Below are positions 31,662 through 43,422 of a stretch of DNA of 64,000 bases, piece after piece. The position numbers and the translations under genes were made by a program. The notes beneath the pieces are model-generated. The model saw only the letters and a list, made by a program, of their open reading frames with translations, was not told the origin of the DNA and did not search any database. Positions within the stretch are counted from its first letter, which is position 1, and every line of letters starts with the position of its first letter. The stretch is from Favolaschia claudopus (Eukaryota > Basidiomycota > Agaricomycetes > Agaricales > Mycenaceae): NCBI GenBank assembly GCA_037176885.1, contig JAWWNJ010000069.1, positions 558,001-622,000 on the forward strand, read 5' to 3'.

Positions 31662-32343
31662 TGCAGCGCGCTTCGTATGATGCTATAGGATGATCTTGGT
31701 GCCAGATAGTAAGTACGTGGAGCAGCACAAACCCCTCCTTATACTCATTCACAAATGCAGTTGCATGGCTCGCTTTACGAGCGCCTACCGTCTGCTGGCG
31801 TGATGGTACGTGTAGTCTCTTTGCTCGTAGCACCGTGCTCATGTGTTTCACAGCCGGCCACACGTTGTACGCCTGCCTACATCTCTGTTTGTCTCATTTC
31901 CGATGGCTTTGCTGAGTGGTCAAAAGTACGCCTTCTTGTCTCCCCTTTCTCTTTTTCTACCTTTCCTTTGACTCCAATTGCATTCACTTGCATCCCGTTG
32001 TCTCTTCTTTTGTTACGCATATCAACATCCGCCGTCTAGACCCTCTGCCCTACGCTCAAGCAAGTCGATCTCATCTACCGCAGTTCGACTTGCCAATTAC
32101 AGAGGTGTGTCTCATTTATTTTTTTCCTTCCGCTTTATCGCTGACTACACCAGACCTCCTCGTCGTTTTGATTCCACGGTTTGCACCATCCGCGATACAC
32201 GAAATTCGAGGCGATTGTGCAGCACAGCAACACTGAAGAGTCGCGGCGGGAAGACAGATAGATGGGGCGGGGCATCAGGCGGTCGAGAGCGTGAGGCACG
32301 GAGCGACAGCGCGCGTACCAGCAGGAGCGGGCGGGCGTGCCGG
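31662..32343. other. Spacer between two retroelements
   Basis: Several GT-AG-like signals and short plus-strand open frames (from 31755) are present but no domain is recognisable and no model was kept. Confidence 0.3.
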
Positions 32344-34140
32344 TGTAACGCTGACACTTGAATATATCAACTGAAGTGCTAAATATAGCGCAGCAGAGAA
32401 TCTACCACCAAAATATATATATAACACAATCAACCAACACACACAACACTACAACACAAATATCTCCACAAGATACACTCAAATGTCTCTCGAAGAGTTC
32501 GTGGGGTTCGATCCGAAATCCAGATGTCACAGTGACGAGGATATAAGTCGACTTGCAAGTAAGGACCTTGCACAAAACACGCTCTCACACACCGTAGATG
32601 GAAGTGATTCCGTCCGCGGACCTTTCCTAAAAATAGGAACTATAAACGGTAGGATACAAGATACCCAACGAAGTTGAATATCAGGGCGAGATTGAAACAA
32701 TGGCCACAGACAGTTTCCGCGGCAGAATGCACAATTCTTATAGCGCCAGTTACGCTATAGACCTGAACCTCCAAATTCCAGGAACCTTTGACACTCCTTT
32801 ATATAGCACAAGCCTTTCAGACGAGGACTAATCAGATCTCTTCCGGTTATGCGCCAGCAGTCCCAACGCAATGCTTCAGCAGATGGACAGTTCCACTCTT
32901 CCTCAGACTCAGGGAGATACTAGTTCACTCTCGAGCACACGTATCCTTACAACGAAATAGGCAGTCCGCGGGCAGTAGGGGCAGGCAGTTCCTTGCACAC
33001 TAAGGCCACGACAAAGCTACTCGAATGCAAAGCCTCCGCGGGTGAACACTCTCGAAACAATGCTTAGATTCACACTTGAACTGAACTTCAACACAATTTC
33101 TATTAAGACAAACGAGTAGACAATATCTTTATATATGCCTCTACGTTGCTGCCTGAGTTCACCAACGCTGTCCAGTAGACTGAGCGCGATGTCCTCCTGC
33201 TCAACGAGAAATACAGGTCCTTTTATACTAATGCCAAGAAATACATCACATAAATAGTACAGAGTACGCAATGTCGATCCAATTGAGTAGAGAGATGGTA
33301 TATTGGTATTTGGGTGTCCCGGCGGACCTTCGGCAGCCTCTTGGCTTGTCGATCCAACGGTAGAAAGTCAGCAATTATGACTCCCACGGTTGAATCACTG
33401 AATTGCGGAAGCCCGCGGAACGCCATTATTGGTGATCCCGTCAATCCGTCACTGGCGGCAACCCTTCCGGCGGTGCCATCAACGCCTCTAATAACTCCTA
33501 AGACTATTCTTGGGACATTCCAATTCACTCGCAATATCACAGGCTCGTCTGTTGTCCAATTTATCAAGCCACCAAGTCATCCGCGCTGACTCCAATATAG
33601 AAATAGATTTCTAATGAAGTTGCCGCACTGGTTCGGCTTCAGCATCACATCATCAACTCTCCTGTCAAAGACCTCATGTCTTGCCATAACTCTGCCTTCT
33701 GATCCTAGCACCGGCATCTCCTGTATGAGATCCCTTTCCGCTGTTCCAGCCGTCTATTTATAGTCGGCAGCCCGCGGCATCTGTCTTTTGACTGATGTTG
33801 ACTCTGATAGCCCCCGCGGCGCCTCCTACATCCTTGTCGACCTTCGTCTAAGTCCGTAGTACACAAGTACTTGACTCTTCGTCACTCTTCTGAGGGTTCT
33901 GTTATGGAACAGATCCATAGTACTGCAGTAGGCTATTAATATAATGCCTTTCTCCTGTGATGGGTTTTACGGTCAACAGCTCGGAGCTCACTTTGACCCT
34001 CCTTAGTGTCACCAACAGAGGTACTGACTTCCTATTGATAGTCGAGTAAGACTATAGTCGTGGCGGGTAGTTGGGTTGTTTAGGGCCGCACTTGACTTAA
34101 AATAGCCAGATATAACGCGCAAAAATGGCCAGTCGTTACA
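32344..34140 (-). repeat. Candidate 3' LTR of the large gypsy-type element
   Basis: About 1.8 kb bounded by short inverted ends TGTAACG and CGTTACA. A polypurine tract abuts the internal side. It holds seven CCGCGG palindromes and no gene. No second copy exists in the window to confirm it. Confidence 0.4.
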
Positions 34141-34513
34141 TCTCCCCTTCACTAAATCTAGACCGTCCCCGGTCTATAGCCTGCACCAAAATCTGTGCTT
34201 ATTTTTGGCTTTATTTTTAGTGGACCGCAAGGATGACAACTCCCGCGGACGTCTATTTTTAGACCAACTGCAAACTACTTTTCTGTCCCTTTTTCCTCGA
34301 GCGACTTGTTTCCAGTCAAGTCCTCCTGCACTACTCGCTAAGACTTCCGTCTGTTAATTTAGACAGTTGCTTCCGCGGACGCCAATCATTACGGCATATG
34401 ACGTCATTGACACTTTCTGTCTGAAATATTCAGACAGGGGTTTTTCACCTCTTTTCCTAGGCTCGTCCCCATCCGGTAATTCAGCACGTGCGCTTGCGGA
34501 ACAAGCAACTTGA

Positions 34514-35234
34514 ATTACCGGCTGGGCCGCCTCGTTGACAGTTTGGCTGATGGATTTTCGCCTGCCATTTGAAAGGTGCGGACTTGGTGGAAAACACTCG
34601 GAAAGCTTCAGAAAAAGTGTCAAAACTTCCTATATGAGAAATGAATAGTTTTTGATTCTCTATCGAATGAGCCCAACTTGTTTTTGGGACAAATTTTCAG
34701 GCACATCGTGTTTTTAAGTGCAAAACCACGCTGAAGCTGCCAAAAAATACCTTCTAACATTACCCAAAGTCGTATTCTAGCTCAAGACAGAGTTTGGGTG
34801 AGATAGCTTGCGAGAACGTAGCACAAAGCAAGCGAAAGTCGCAAAATCAGCTCCGAAACACAACAGAACATTGACAGAACACGACGCGTAACACATGTCA
34901 CAATCCGTGACACTCCTCACAGAAAACGGGAAGACATGCCTCTTTCTCTTCAGTCCCGCCACATTTCGAGCAGAAAACTAGATAAGAACGTGTATTCATA
35001 CTGAAAACTATGATTCCCAGGTATACAGCTCTCCATCCAACGCAGAAACCTCAAAATTCATCAAAAAGCAAAACTTTCTCAATCGATAGAGAATCGAAAG
35101 TTATCCATATGTCATATAGGAAGTTCCGAGACATTTTTAGCGGGTTTTCAGTGTTTTTCTACGAAGTCCGCACCCTTCAAATGGCGGGCAGGAATCCATC
35201 AGCCAAATTGGCAACGGGCCGTCCCAGTCGGTAA
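34514..35234. repeat. Imperfect inverted repeat, arms about 160 bp
   Basis: Bases about 34514-34672 reappear in inverse orientation at about 35079-35234 with scattered mismatches, separated by about 406 bp. Shared blocks include TTTGGCTGATGGATT, GGTGCGGACTT and GATTCTCTATCGA. It could be a foldback insertion or two facing element ends inside the large element. Confidence 0.6.
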
Positions 35235-35874
35235 GGAGGACAACCATCCCGTCAATCACCAAATATTTACCCTCCCAAATATTTGTCTGATATGTCAAAC
35301 CGGATCGGGATGGCGTCCTCCGCACCGACTGGTTCACGAGTCTACTCTTTTCCTTATATTTTTCGACTCGGTCAAATTTTCGCCGTCCTGGACTTCACCA
35401 ACCCTAATCCTAAGTGCGTTTGCACTTCCGCTTTATCTAATCTGAACTTCCGACTTATCTTTTGCCGCGGCCGCCTCTGCCCTGGCAATCAGCCTAGGTT
35501 TTTCATCAAACCTTAATACAGGCTTCTAATTACTGCGGCTGCGCCCCAGATTAACTTCCGTCTTCTGTGCTTCCTTCTAGGTGAGTCACTGATTGTTCAA
35601 TTCAGTTCCCTGAAGGCGTGGTGACTTAGAGAAAATTTCTCTAAGTCCGCTCTGCCTTATAGACTAAGTGGGTGCGCCGTTTAGCGCCCACTTCTTTCCT
35701 TCCTTCCACCACCACCACACACAGTGTTTTACACCCTGTGGCTATCTTCTTGGTTATCCCTCTGGCCCTTCGACGCGCTCCTCGACGCCTACGTCGCCGA
35801 GTAGCCTTCTTCTTGGACTCTGTTTGCAATCCTCGCCCAACAACCGCTTTCCTCTGGTGCTCGTCGCCGGACTT

Positions 35875-37800
35875 ATGCCCGTCAAGAAGGGTACCTCTGA
35901 ACCAACTCGTCGCTCTACCCGCAAAACCACCATGGCCTCCACTAAGCGTCCGCGCAAGACTAAAGCCGGTGCTAAAGTGGGCCCTGGCCGTTCCTCCGTC
36001 GTTCTGCCCAAAGACGTCGAGCCCGATCTTCCAGAATCAGAAGAGTCGGCGTCTCCGTCTCCAGAACCTCCTGCAGCCTCTTCTTCTCACAAAGCCCCGT
36101 CGCCACCTGCCGAGGAGCCCGTCGTCGTCCCCAACCGTCCTGCAGCGCCTCCGTTTTTCATTCCGCCGCCTCAGATTCCTTCCGACGACCCATCTGCTTC
36201 GTTGTGGGCCCCGTTCGATAACGGTCTTGCCCGCGACTTGGTTCCTCTTTTTGTGCAGAAGCCACCGCCGCCCTCGGTCGAACAAGTACGCAGCGTGATA
36301 GCGCTTTCTCCTGTCCTGGTGAGTCTCTTTTCTCTAACTTTTCTGCCTTTTTGTTAACCCCTCTTGGTTTTAGGCTCATTATCGCGAGGCGCATCCCGAC
36401 TTGCCCCTCAGCATCGAGGCCTTTCTCTGGGCTCTCTCCAACGTCGTCCGTCACGTCGCGAAGGTTGTCGAAGACGACCACGCGGGAGAGCTCATCGCTC
36501 TTTACCGCAACCTTCGCCCTTCTGCTGAACTTCAAGGTTCTATCATTACCGCGGACCCCAACGCTAAGCACATTGGCGGGGACTTTATCATCCCTTCCAT
36601 TGTCGCCGTACCCAGACGCCGAGCCCGGGCTGCTATGATGTCCGACAGCGAGAACTCTGACGACGACGGGCCGCCTCCCACCAAACGCCGACGTGAGGCC
36701 ATGACACCGTCTCCAGAGCGCTCCCCTACACCTCAGCCTGAGCGTTCCGCCACGCCTGCTGAACCCTCGATTGACATTACGACTCGCGCGGAGCTGCTGC
36801 AAATGTTTTTTGATATTCCAGAGACCGGTAAGTCCCCTTATCCTTCCTACTTCATGCATATCTTTTACTAAATCTTTCATTTCCTTTAGGTCTTCCCGCT
36901 CCCGCGCACATGAAGATTCCGACGGCTTACGTGCAGAGCTCTCTGGTGCCGCCGCTGCTTTCCAAGGTCGCTTTCCCTTGCCTCAACTGCGTTCTCAACT
37001 ACGCCGAATGCAGACCCGTCGGCGGCCGCTCCACTGTCTGTAGCCGTTGCGCGAAGTACAAGCACAAGTGCTCGTTTACCTGGACGCCCACCACCTTCAA
37101 GCGGTTTGTGGAGTGCATGCGCCCGTTCAACGCGGTGGCGCCGCACACCATTGCCGCCGCTCTCCAGCGCCTGGTCCAAGCTTACGAAGACGCGCAATTC
37201 GCCAGCTTCGCTCATACCCGCGCCATCAACAATCTCTGTCTCCAGGCTCAGGACACCGCCCTCACTATCTCTGGTGCTGAGCGTTCCCTCGCCGTCGAGC
37301 AGTTCGATGATTTCTTCGAGGACAAAGAAGGGTCTGACCTTGCGCGGGAGTTCGTCGCACATGTCCTCTCCAAACGTTCGTTCCACGAACTGGAACAGGA
37401 CTTTGTCGCGCACGAGGCTACTTCCAGCGCAAAGCCTGTTACGGACGACTCGGGCGCTGTCGTCGGACACGTCTATCACCCGGAATTTTCCAATCGTATC
37501 ATTCCCGACTTAGACCTCAAGGGTGTGTTGAAGACAGTGGATCCGCGTGCTCGTCCCATCGCCTCTTTCAACGACTTGACCCCCGCGGGTGCTTCTTCTT
37601 CAAAAACAGCGCCCGCTGCAAAACCAGCTGCGTCGACTTCCACTCCCAAGCCTGCGGCTCCGCCTTCTACACCGCTGCCTGCGTTTGGTCCCGCCCCTTT
37701 GTTGGAGTCCCCTACTCCCAGTTCGTCAAAGGCGCGCAAAGGCAAGGGAGTTGAGACACCGTCCAAGGCGGACAAGGGCAAGCAGGTTGATCGCGGCTGA
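35875..37800 (+). CDS. Zn2Cys6-like cluster protein of the gypsy-type element
   Basis: Three exons (35875-36318, 36374-36827, 36890-37800) with GTGAGT and GTAAGT donors and TAG acceptors. The frame is consistent and gives about 602 residues. The N-terminus is basic (KRPRKTKAGAKVGPG) and Pro/Ser-rich. Residues about 318-348 carry C-X2-C-X6-C-X9-C-X2-C-X6-C, which fits the fungal Zn2Cys6 binuclear cluster consensus, preceded by FPCLNC and followed by SFTW. A helical region follows, then a Pro/Ala/Ser tail with a basic end. Family knowledge says such clusters bind CGG triplets. Here the cluster is internal rather than N-terminal, and a gag-like or structural role is an alternative. An in-frame upstream ATG at 35668 is less likely. 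The gene lies antisense to the integrase. Confidence 0.7.
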
Positions 37801-38850
37801 ACTCTCGTGTTCGTTTTGAACTTTTTGCAACTACTTACGAATGTACTCGGACTGTCCTCTTCCAGTCCTTAAACAATCGAAGATATTTCTCCTGTAGTGC
37901 TGTTGTCTCCAGCCGTAGCGTAGACCAATCTAAAAAAAACAACTCTGTATATACTTCCTCTCAGTAGTATTAGCTTTAGTTTACTTTGCTTGTAAACATA
38001 CTACTTTAAGTTCAATACACAAGCGCCAAAGGCGCCAAATCTAACGGCTCTATTCAACCGTGTGAATTCTCTCTTAAGATTTTTAGTCTTGAGTAATCTT
38101 GCTTGATCAGCATCAAACGGCCATCAGGCCGTCATCAATTACTCGGAGATTGCCGAAAACAGGATTTTGACCAAGTCCGTCGTCAAAAATCCTTCTTCAA
38201 CTTTATTGGAGTCTGTCCAATTTCTCCTGTACTTCAATCAAAAGTCACGCTTGACACTTAATTGACACTTTTCTTCAAGTCGTCAAAAAGTTTCCTCTAA
38301 TCAACTCTTCTCTTTCAGTTTTCCGCGGGTCTATTTTTAGCACAGTCCAACTCTCTTTCCTGTAAGTACCGCGGTTGGTACTCAAGGTAGAGTTCTGTAC
38401 TCCCGCCTGTATATTCTACAAGTCTCTTGCTTAATAGAATAACCACTATCATCCCTAACTGCCTCTTTAAAATCGATCGTATAGGAACCGATCGACATTA
38501 TTCAGCCTTAAAACTCTTCCGCAACTTGGCTTTTGCAACGCTCCAGCTCAAAATCGTCTAATTTTAGCAAAACGAAATTTCCCTGTCTCTTTATGGGTAA
38601 ATTTGCAAGGCCCGCGGTGGCGCAATACCCTCCCGCGGTTGTCTGTTGCTCTATATTCTCCCCCTCACTAAAGAAAAAAGATGCGTCCTCGCATATTCAA
38701 TTCAGTTAGAGGTGCAACCAACAGCCTTGGCTCGTTTTTACGATCGTAGCCGGTCGTTAATAATTTAACCAAGCTCTCCTAGTCAAAACTATAAATTGAC
38801 TTCTGTTCTCTGCTCATTTCTTCGTCGCCTACAGGCCTTCATCGCATGCC
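37801..38850. other. Spacer between element genes 1 and 2
   Basis: No coding sequence. It includes four CCGCGG sites (near 38322, 38370, 38611 and 38634). A CTCCCCCTCACTAAAG string near 38660 echoes the polypurine-tract junction at 34141. Confidence 0.4.
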
Positions 38851-40547
38851 ATGGCACCACGCTCTGCGCTCATCGAAGCGTCCAACCTTATCCTTGAAGC
38901 TGAACGCGACTTTCAACGGGTCGTCGCCCTCAGAGACTCTCTCCCTGCGGCTGTCATTCACTCTACGCTCAGCACGTTCGCAGCCGCGGCGGTTCGTCCA
39001 TATTTTTGCATGCCCAAACGCTTTCCGCGCTAACTCTGTCTATTTTTAGTCGGACTTCAAGCTGTTCGCCCAGTCCCTTCAGCACCCCTCCAACGAGAAG
39101 GTCGTCAATGCTCTTACTGCCGCCTCCAACGCTATGAGGGACGAGTACAAGATCTCCAAGTTCAAGATCCCTACTTCCCAGCTTGGCGCTATCGACCGCA
39201 TGCTCAACAACTACCACAACGCCAAGAATAGCAAGCGCGACAAGGCCGCGGCAGCCATCAAGGGCCACCGTGCTAAGGCTCAAGTTCAACAGGTGCTTTC
39301 TCGTGTTCGTCGCATGCCTCCTGGTCCTGAACTGTCCTCTATAATGCAGGGTAAGTCTGTTGAAGTCATCGACGATTCCGGGGACGACGACTCCGCGGAG
39401 GAAGCTTCCGTCGCTGATCAGGTATTCCTCAGACGTTACGAAGATTATCTATGGTATTAACCAACTCCAGATGGACCTCGACAAGGACGAAGGTAGAATC
39501 AACCCTCTCTATATCGCTGCCATGGGAGCCAACTATCGCGCAGGAGGCTCCTCTTTGCCCCCTGGTCTCTCCTTCCAGAAGAACAGTGCGCCCAAGGGCA
39601 AGAACGACACTGTGCGTCTATTTTTATCCCTCTGCACTTTCCTCTTCATTCACCCAGATTTCCGTTTGTTCGTCTTGCTCTTCTCACCAGCACGGCCAGG
39701 ACAACTGCCCTGTCAAACCCAAGGACGGTATTCCTGCCGGTAAGGCTCCTCAAGACGACGGCAAGTCCGTGCGCATCATTGACGATCCCGTTCCAGAGGA
39801 CATGTTCAAAAATGTTCGTAAAGTTCCTGTGCGTTCGCCTTTTCACTTTGTTCTATTTTTATAACATCGTTTTATTAGGGCAAAGGCCCCAAGGCGAAGA
39901 ACTCCGACACATCTTCCACTTGTCCTGACGAGGACGAGAAGGTACGTAACCCATATCCCACGGTTGAATTCTCGCTTAACGTTCATCAATTTTTGTAGAT
40001 GGCGCCCGCGGAACCACTTATGGTGCGTGAAATATTCGTCAACTCTGTTCCTCTGCTTAATTCTCGCTCATAGCCTGCTTTGTCATTGAACCCTGTGTCC
40101 AACCGCAGCAACAAGCGTGCCCGTACCGAACCGGATGACGTCGACCTCGACTACGAGCCCAAAGTCCCTGGTACGAGTTCATCTTCTCCTTGATCTAATT
40201 TCGTCTAAATTTTATTATAGACTCCATGGACAAGGACCTCATCGCCATCATGCATCCGGACGATGTCAACAAGACCTGGAAGGTTTCTCAGAACCAACTC
40301 AAGCACTTGGACGCGCAAGGTTTCAAGGCTCGGGAGCGCTACCTCCGCCGCAACATGGCCCTCGCTTCCTTCAAGTATCGCTACTGGCTTCGCGCCTACG
40401 AGGAGATGGATGACCAGCTCGAGCAGCTCATGAAGATCCATCATGCCGACAACGAGGATCCCATTATGCGCCCTGCTAGTTCCGCGGTATGTCTCTGCGT
40501 TTATTTTTATAGCTCTCCAGTTAAACCTTTCCGCCTTCTAGACTTGA
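38851..40547 (+). CDS. Nine-exon protein of the gypsy-type element, unknown function
   Basis: Exons 38851-38991, 39050-39421, 39471-39611, 39691-39828, 39879-39941, 39999-40022, 40074-40170, 40221-40486 and 40542-40547 join in phase to give about 415 residues, with introns of 49-79 bp. The N-terminal third is helical (RSALIEASNLILEAERDF). The centre is Lys/Asp/Ser-rich with a NKRARTE nuclear-signal-like stretch. The C-terminal part is a helical, aromatic domain (RNMALASFKYRYWLRAYEE). It lies between the two Zn2Cys6-like genes in the same orientation. A possible role as partner protein in the same complex is inferred from context only. Several introns contain the motif CTATTTTTA. Confidence 0.6.
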
Positions 40548-41132
40548 TCGTCCTTCCGCGGCCTATATACCTATGTGCCTTCGCTCTTTAGACACATAAA
40601 CCGTCGACTCTCAGTGTTCCCTATCGTATCGTCGTGCGTTCAACCGCACATATTTGCTGTTCAACCAGCAACTGTCCAAATCCCCGGGTGTCTCGTATAT
40701 ACTTAGCAGTGCTTGCAATACAATTGTTTTGTCAAGCCAACTTCGTCCGATTTCCCGCAGTATCTTGGACATCTCAGGAGTGGTAAGACTCTTTTTCCGC
40801 GCTCAGAATTCCAAAAATAGAACTCCATTCGTCCAGTTCTACTTCAACTTCTCAAGTACTTCAAGCCGCCGCGGAAGCCTTTTTGTGAACGACTCCATTG
40901 CCGTGACCGCCTACATGCTCCTTGAAGCCCTTATTCCACTGGATATTTTGCGCCTCTAAGTCTGGGCAAGCCTAGACTTCAAGTCTCACTCCTTTACTTT
41001 CCTCCGTCCCGCTTATGATCAATACAAAATCTGATTCAAATAATCACAGGCAAGACATCTCCTCAGCAGTGTTTACTATTTAAACAGTGCCTCATAGGGA
41101 CGTCTTCTCCCATAATACTCTTTTCTCTTTGC
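40548..41132. other. Spacer between element genes 2 and 3
   Basis: Holds two CCGCGG sites (near 40556 and 40868) and no supported exon. Confidence 0.4.
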
Positions 41133-41936
41133 ATGAGCATCCACGGCTTAGACGACGAAGAGAACGACGACTACTACGATTATCTCTACGACAGCCCCGA
41201 CGAAATGGATCCTGCCGCAGTCCTCGCAGCCTTCGCACGCGATATCATAGTCCCGGTCAGCGAGATCCTTCCCAAGTTTCAAGCTGCCATCTATCTTATG
41301 GAAGATAATAAGGTGCGTCCTTAGTACTTGTTACTTTCAACTTCGACTGATCTATTTTTATCACCAGCCGACTGAACAGTGCTCTTGCTGCGCCAAGAAA
41401 CACAACGTCGAGCCTTGCGCTCCTACTAGTTGGGGTCCTCCTTGCCACAACTGTCTTATTCAATTCCATCCTTGCGACTTCACCAGCAAGGACAAGATGA
41501 TCGAAAGTTGGAAGAAGCGCGGGGGTCCTGGTGCGTCCATTTATAGATGTCCAGACTTATTCCCCGCTAATCCTCCCCTTCAGCTATCATCTTCGGTCGC
41601 AGCACTGTCGACCTGGAGACCATGCTTAACCAGCTTGACGAAGCTTTCGCCTACCACCATGAGTTTTCCATCAAGGCTCGCAAGGCCCAGTTCATCAAAG
41701 CGGTCAACAAGATCGATGATCTTCATGAACTCGCCTACATGCGCAAGGAACTCATCCTTCACGGCTACGACAACTCCGCTCTCGGCTTCGTCGAGCTTCG
41801 TATGTCCAAGCTCCTTCCTCCTGGCATCTCCATTCACTCCGTCGAATCGCCTGACAAGTACGATCTCCCATTTTAATCCTTCCGCGGAGAAGTTCTAATT
41901 TAAGATTACAGAGGCGCATACCACCACAATCTTTAA
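41133..41936 (+). CDS. Second Zn2Cys6-like cluster protein of the gypsy-type element
   Basis: Exons 41133-41312, 41368-41530, 41584 to about 41857, and 41912-41936, all in phase. The last intron (54 bp, GTACGA donor, ACAG acceptor) is inferred, and without it the frame ends at 41876. Residues about 65-96 carry C-X2-C-X8-C-X8-C-X2-C-X6-C, a Zn2Cys6-like cluster with a widened first loop. An acidic Asp/Tyr-rich N-terminus precedes it and a helical region follows. It shares its overall layout with the gene at 35875. The last exon overlaps the end of the convergent integrase gene by four bases. Confidence 0.6.
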
Positions 41937-43260
41937 TGCTTCCTGCGTTTGGACCGTCTAGGACCAACCGACTCTTTTGGCTCATCGTCCGACTCTCCTT
42001 CATCATCATCGTTCCCAGTCTCCGATTCTGAGGACTCAGCCTTTTCGAAGTCTTCAGGTGTTACCCTTATATTTACTTTATCGAAGGCTAGATCCTTTAT
42101 CTTCTTTGAGCTGCGCTCCTTTGTCTTTTCCCCTTCCGCGGGAATATCGTCCACTAGCTTTTCGAGTGTCTCCGTAGATACATCAATAAACTTTTGGATG
42201 TTGAGCGGAATTTGCATTCGGCGACGTGCTAAGTATGGAACCACACGCCCCGCGGCTATCCTGTCATGGAATAACGCGCCGTTCATTTCAGCTAGGATAT
42301 ACGCTCCTCCCTTGGTACGTCTTATAACAACCATTGGGCCAAGGTATCTCCCCTTCTGATCCATCTTAGAGTTCAGAGACTTCTCTACTTCAGTGTGGCG
42401 CACGAGAACCAGATCTCCCGGTTTGAAATCATAGTTTTTAATCGTATGTTCATTGTACCGTTCGAGTTTACGGACTTGAACCATTTTAGCATGATCTACC
42501 CGCTTCCTCATGTGTTCAACATGGGCTACGTGCTTTGCTAAAGCTCTGGCTCTTAGCCCTATCAGTTCCGCGGTCGTCAACACTCGACCTGGTATTTCAA
42601 CCAACCAAGTAGCTTCCTCAATATCCAACGGTAGAATTGGATGCGCTCCAGTGACCGCAAAATAAGGTGAACAACCTAATCCTTTTCTAACCGTAACTCT
42701 GTCTGACCAAAGCATAACATGGAAGAACCAGAACCATTTAGATGGGTTCTTGCCAGTCGCTTTGAACAATGCCTGACGCATTTGGAAGTGTCCGCTTTCA
42801 ATCTTCCCGTTCGCTTGAGAGTTGTATGGTGAAATCTGAATGTTCGGTATTCCGTATTTCTGTTTCAACCATTCCACAGCTTTCTTGAACTGCCCCGCAT
42901 TATCCGTTACAATCTGCTTTGGGCAACCCCAACGGCAAATGATTTCTTCAAATAGGAACATTCCAATTGCGTGAGCCGTGTCTCTCACAAGCGGTCTCGC
43001 TTCTAACCAAGAACTCAAAGAGTCCCTCGCATCAACTACTAGTCCACATTTATTGGACACTTGCCCCATTACCATTACATCGGTATGGATGACCTGAAAT
43101 AGACTTGGAGTATGGGTCAAAACTGGTGGGACTTTCAACAGTGTGTGTTGTCGGTTTTGGCAAGCGTCGCAAGACGCAATGTACCAAAATACATCTGCTT
43201 CTATTCCTGGCCACCAGAATCGCAGCGTAATCAATTCTCTAGTTGCATAACTTGGGGGTA
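41933..43260 (-). pseudogene. Ty3/gypsy integrase, truncated at the zinc finger
   Basis: The frame is open from about 43260 to the stop at 41933. The C-terminal half of the H2C2 zinc finger is present (RFWWPGIEADV then SCDACQNRQ), but the His pair upstream is missing. The catalytic D,D,E core is complete: Asp in HTDVM (about 43085), Asp in VTDNAGQF (about 42903) and Glu in ANGKIESGH (about 42800), with about 34 residues between the last two. A C-terminal DNA-binding region (FKPGDLVLVRHTEV) and an acidic-to-basic tail ending RRSKRRKH follow. RT and RNase H are absent. The frame extends to 43477 but residues before 43260 are unrelated read-through. Unable to act alone because the rest of Pol is missing. 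Confidence 0.85.
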
Positions 43261-43422
43261 GAGGGCCGTCGCTGCGCGCGGCAAAACTCGTACTTATGTA
43301 CGTATATTCGGTCCAAATCATTTGGGATCTCGACTTGAAAATAATTACTAACCAGCAACAGGGTACAAAAGGTTTCCCATCCGGTAGATTGGGATATAAT
43401 ATAAAACATAAATCGGTGAATA

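Larger units (their letters stand above)
32614..42573. promoter_or_regulatory. Array of dispersed CCGCGG palindromes
   Basis: About 27 CCGCGG sites fall between 32614 and 42573, in the LTR, leaders, introns and coding regions. At least four are the longer palindrome TCCGCGGA (near 32614, 34369, 39391 and 41881). In yeast, TCCGCGGA is the site of the Zn2Cys6 proteins Pdr1/Pdr3. Two genes in the same element encode Zn2Cys6-like clusters. Regulatory use is an inference from this co-occurrence. Confidence 0.4.
32344..43260 (-). mobile_element. Large truncated gypsy-type element with opposite-strand accessory genes
   Basis: In minus orientation an integrase (41933-43260) lies upstream of a 7.8-kb region that ends at a polypurine tract (AGTGAAGGGGAGA, 34141-34153) directly followed by a TG...CA segment taken as the 3' LTR (32344-34140). 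Three spliced plus-strand genes lie between them. CCGCGG palindromes occur about 27 times within these limits against about 11 times in the remaining 53 kb, marking the whole block as one compositional unit. Reverse transcriptase, protease, gag and the 5' LTR are absent. The element stops inside the integrase zinc finger near 43250, next to an F-box gene, so it was cut by a deletion or rearrangement. Confidence 0.6.

Noticed and set aside
38640..38665. Second polypurine-tract-like string inside the large element
   Set aside because: No TG...CA segment of LTR type could be delimited next to it.
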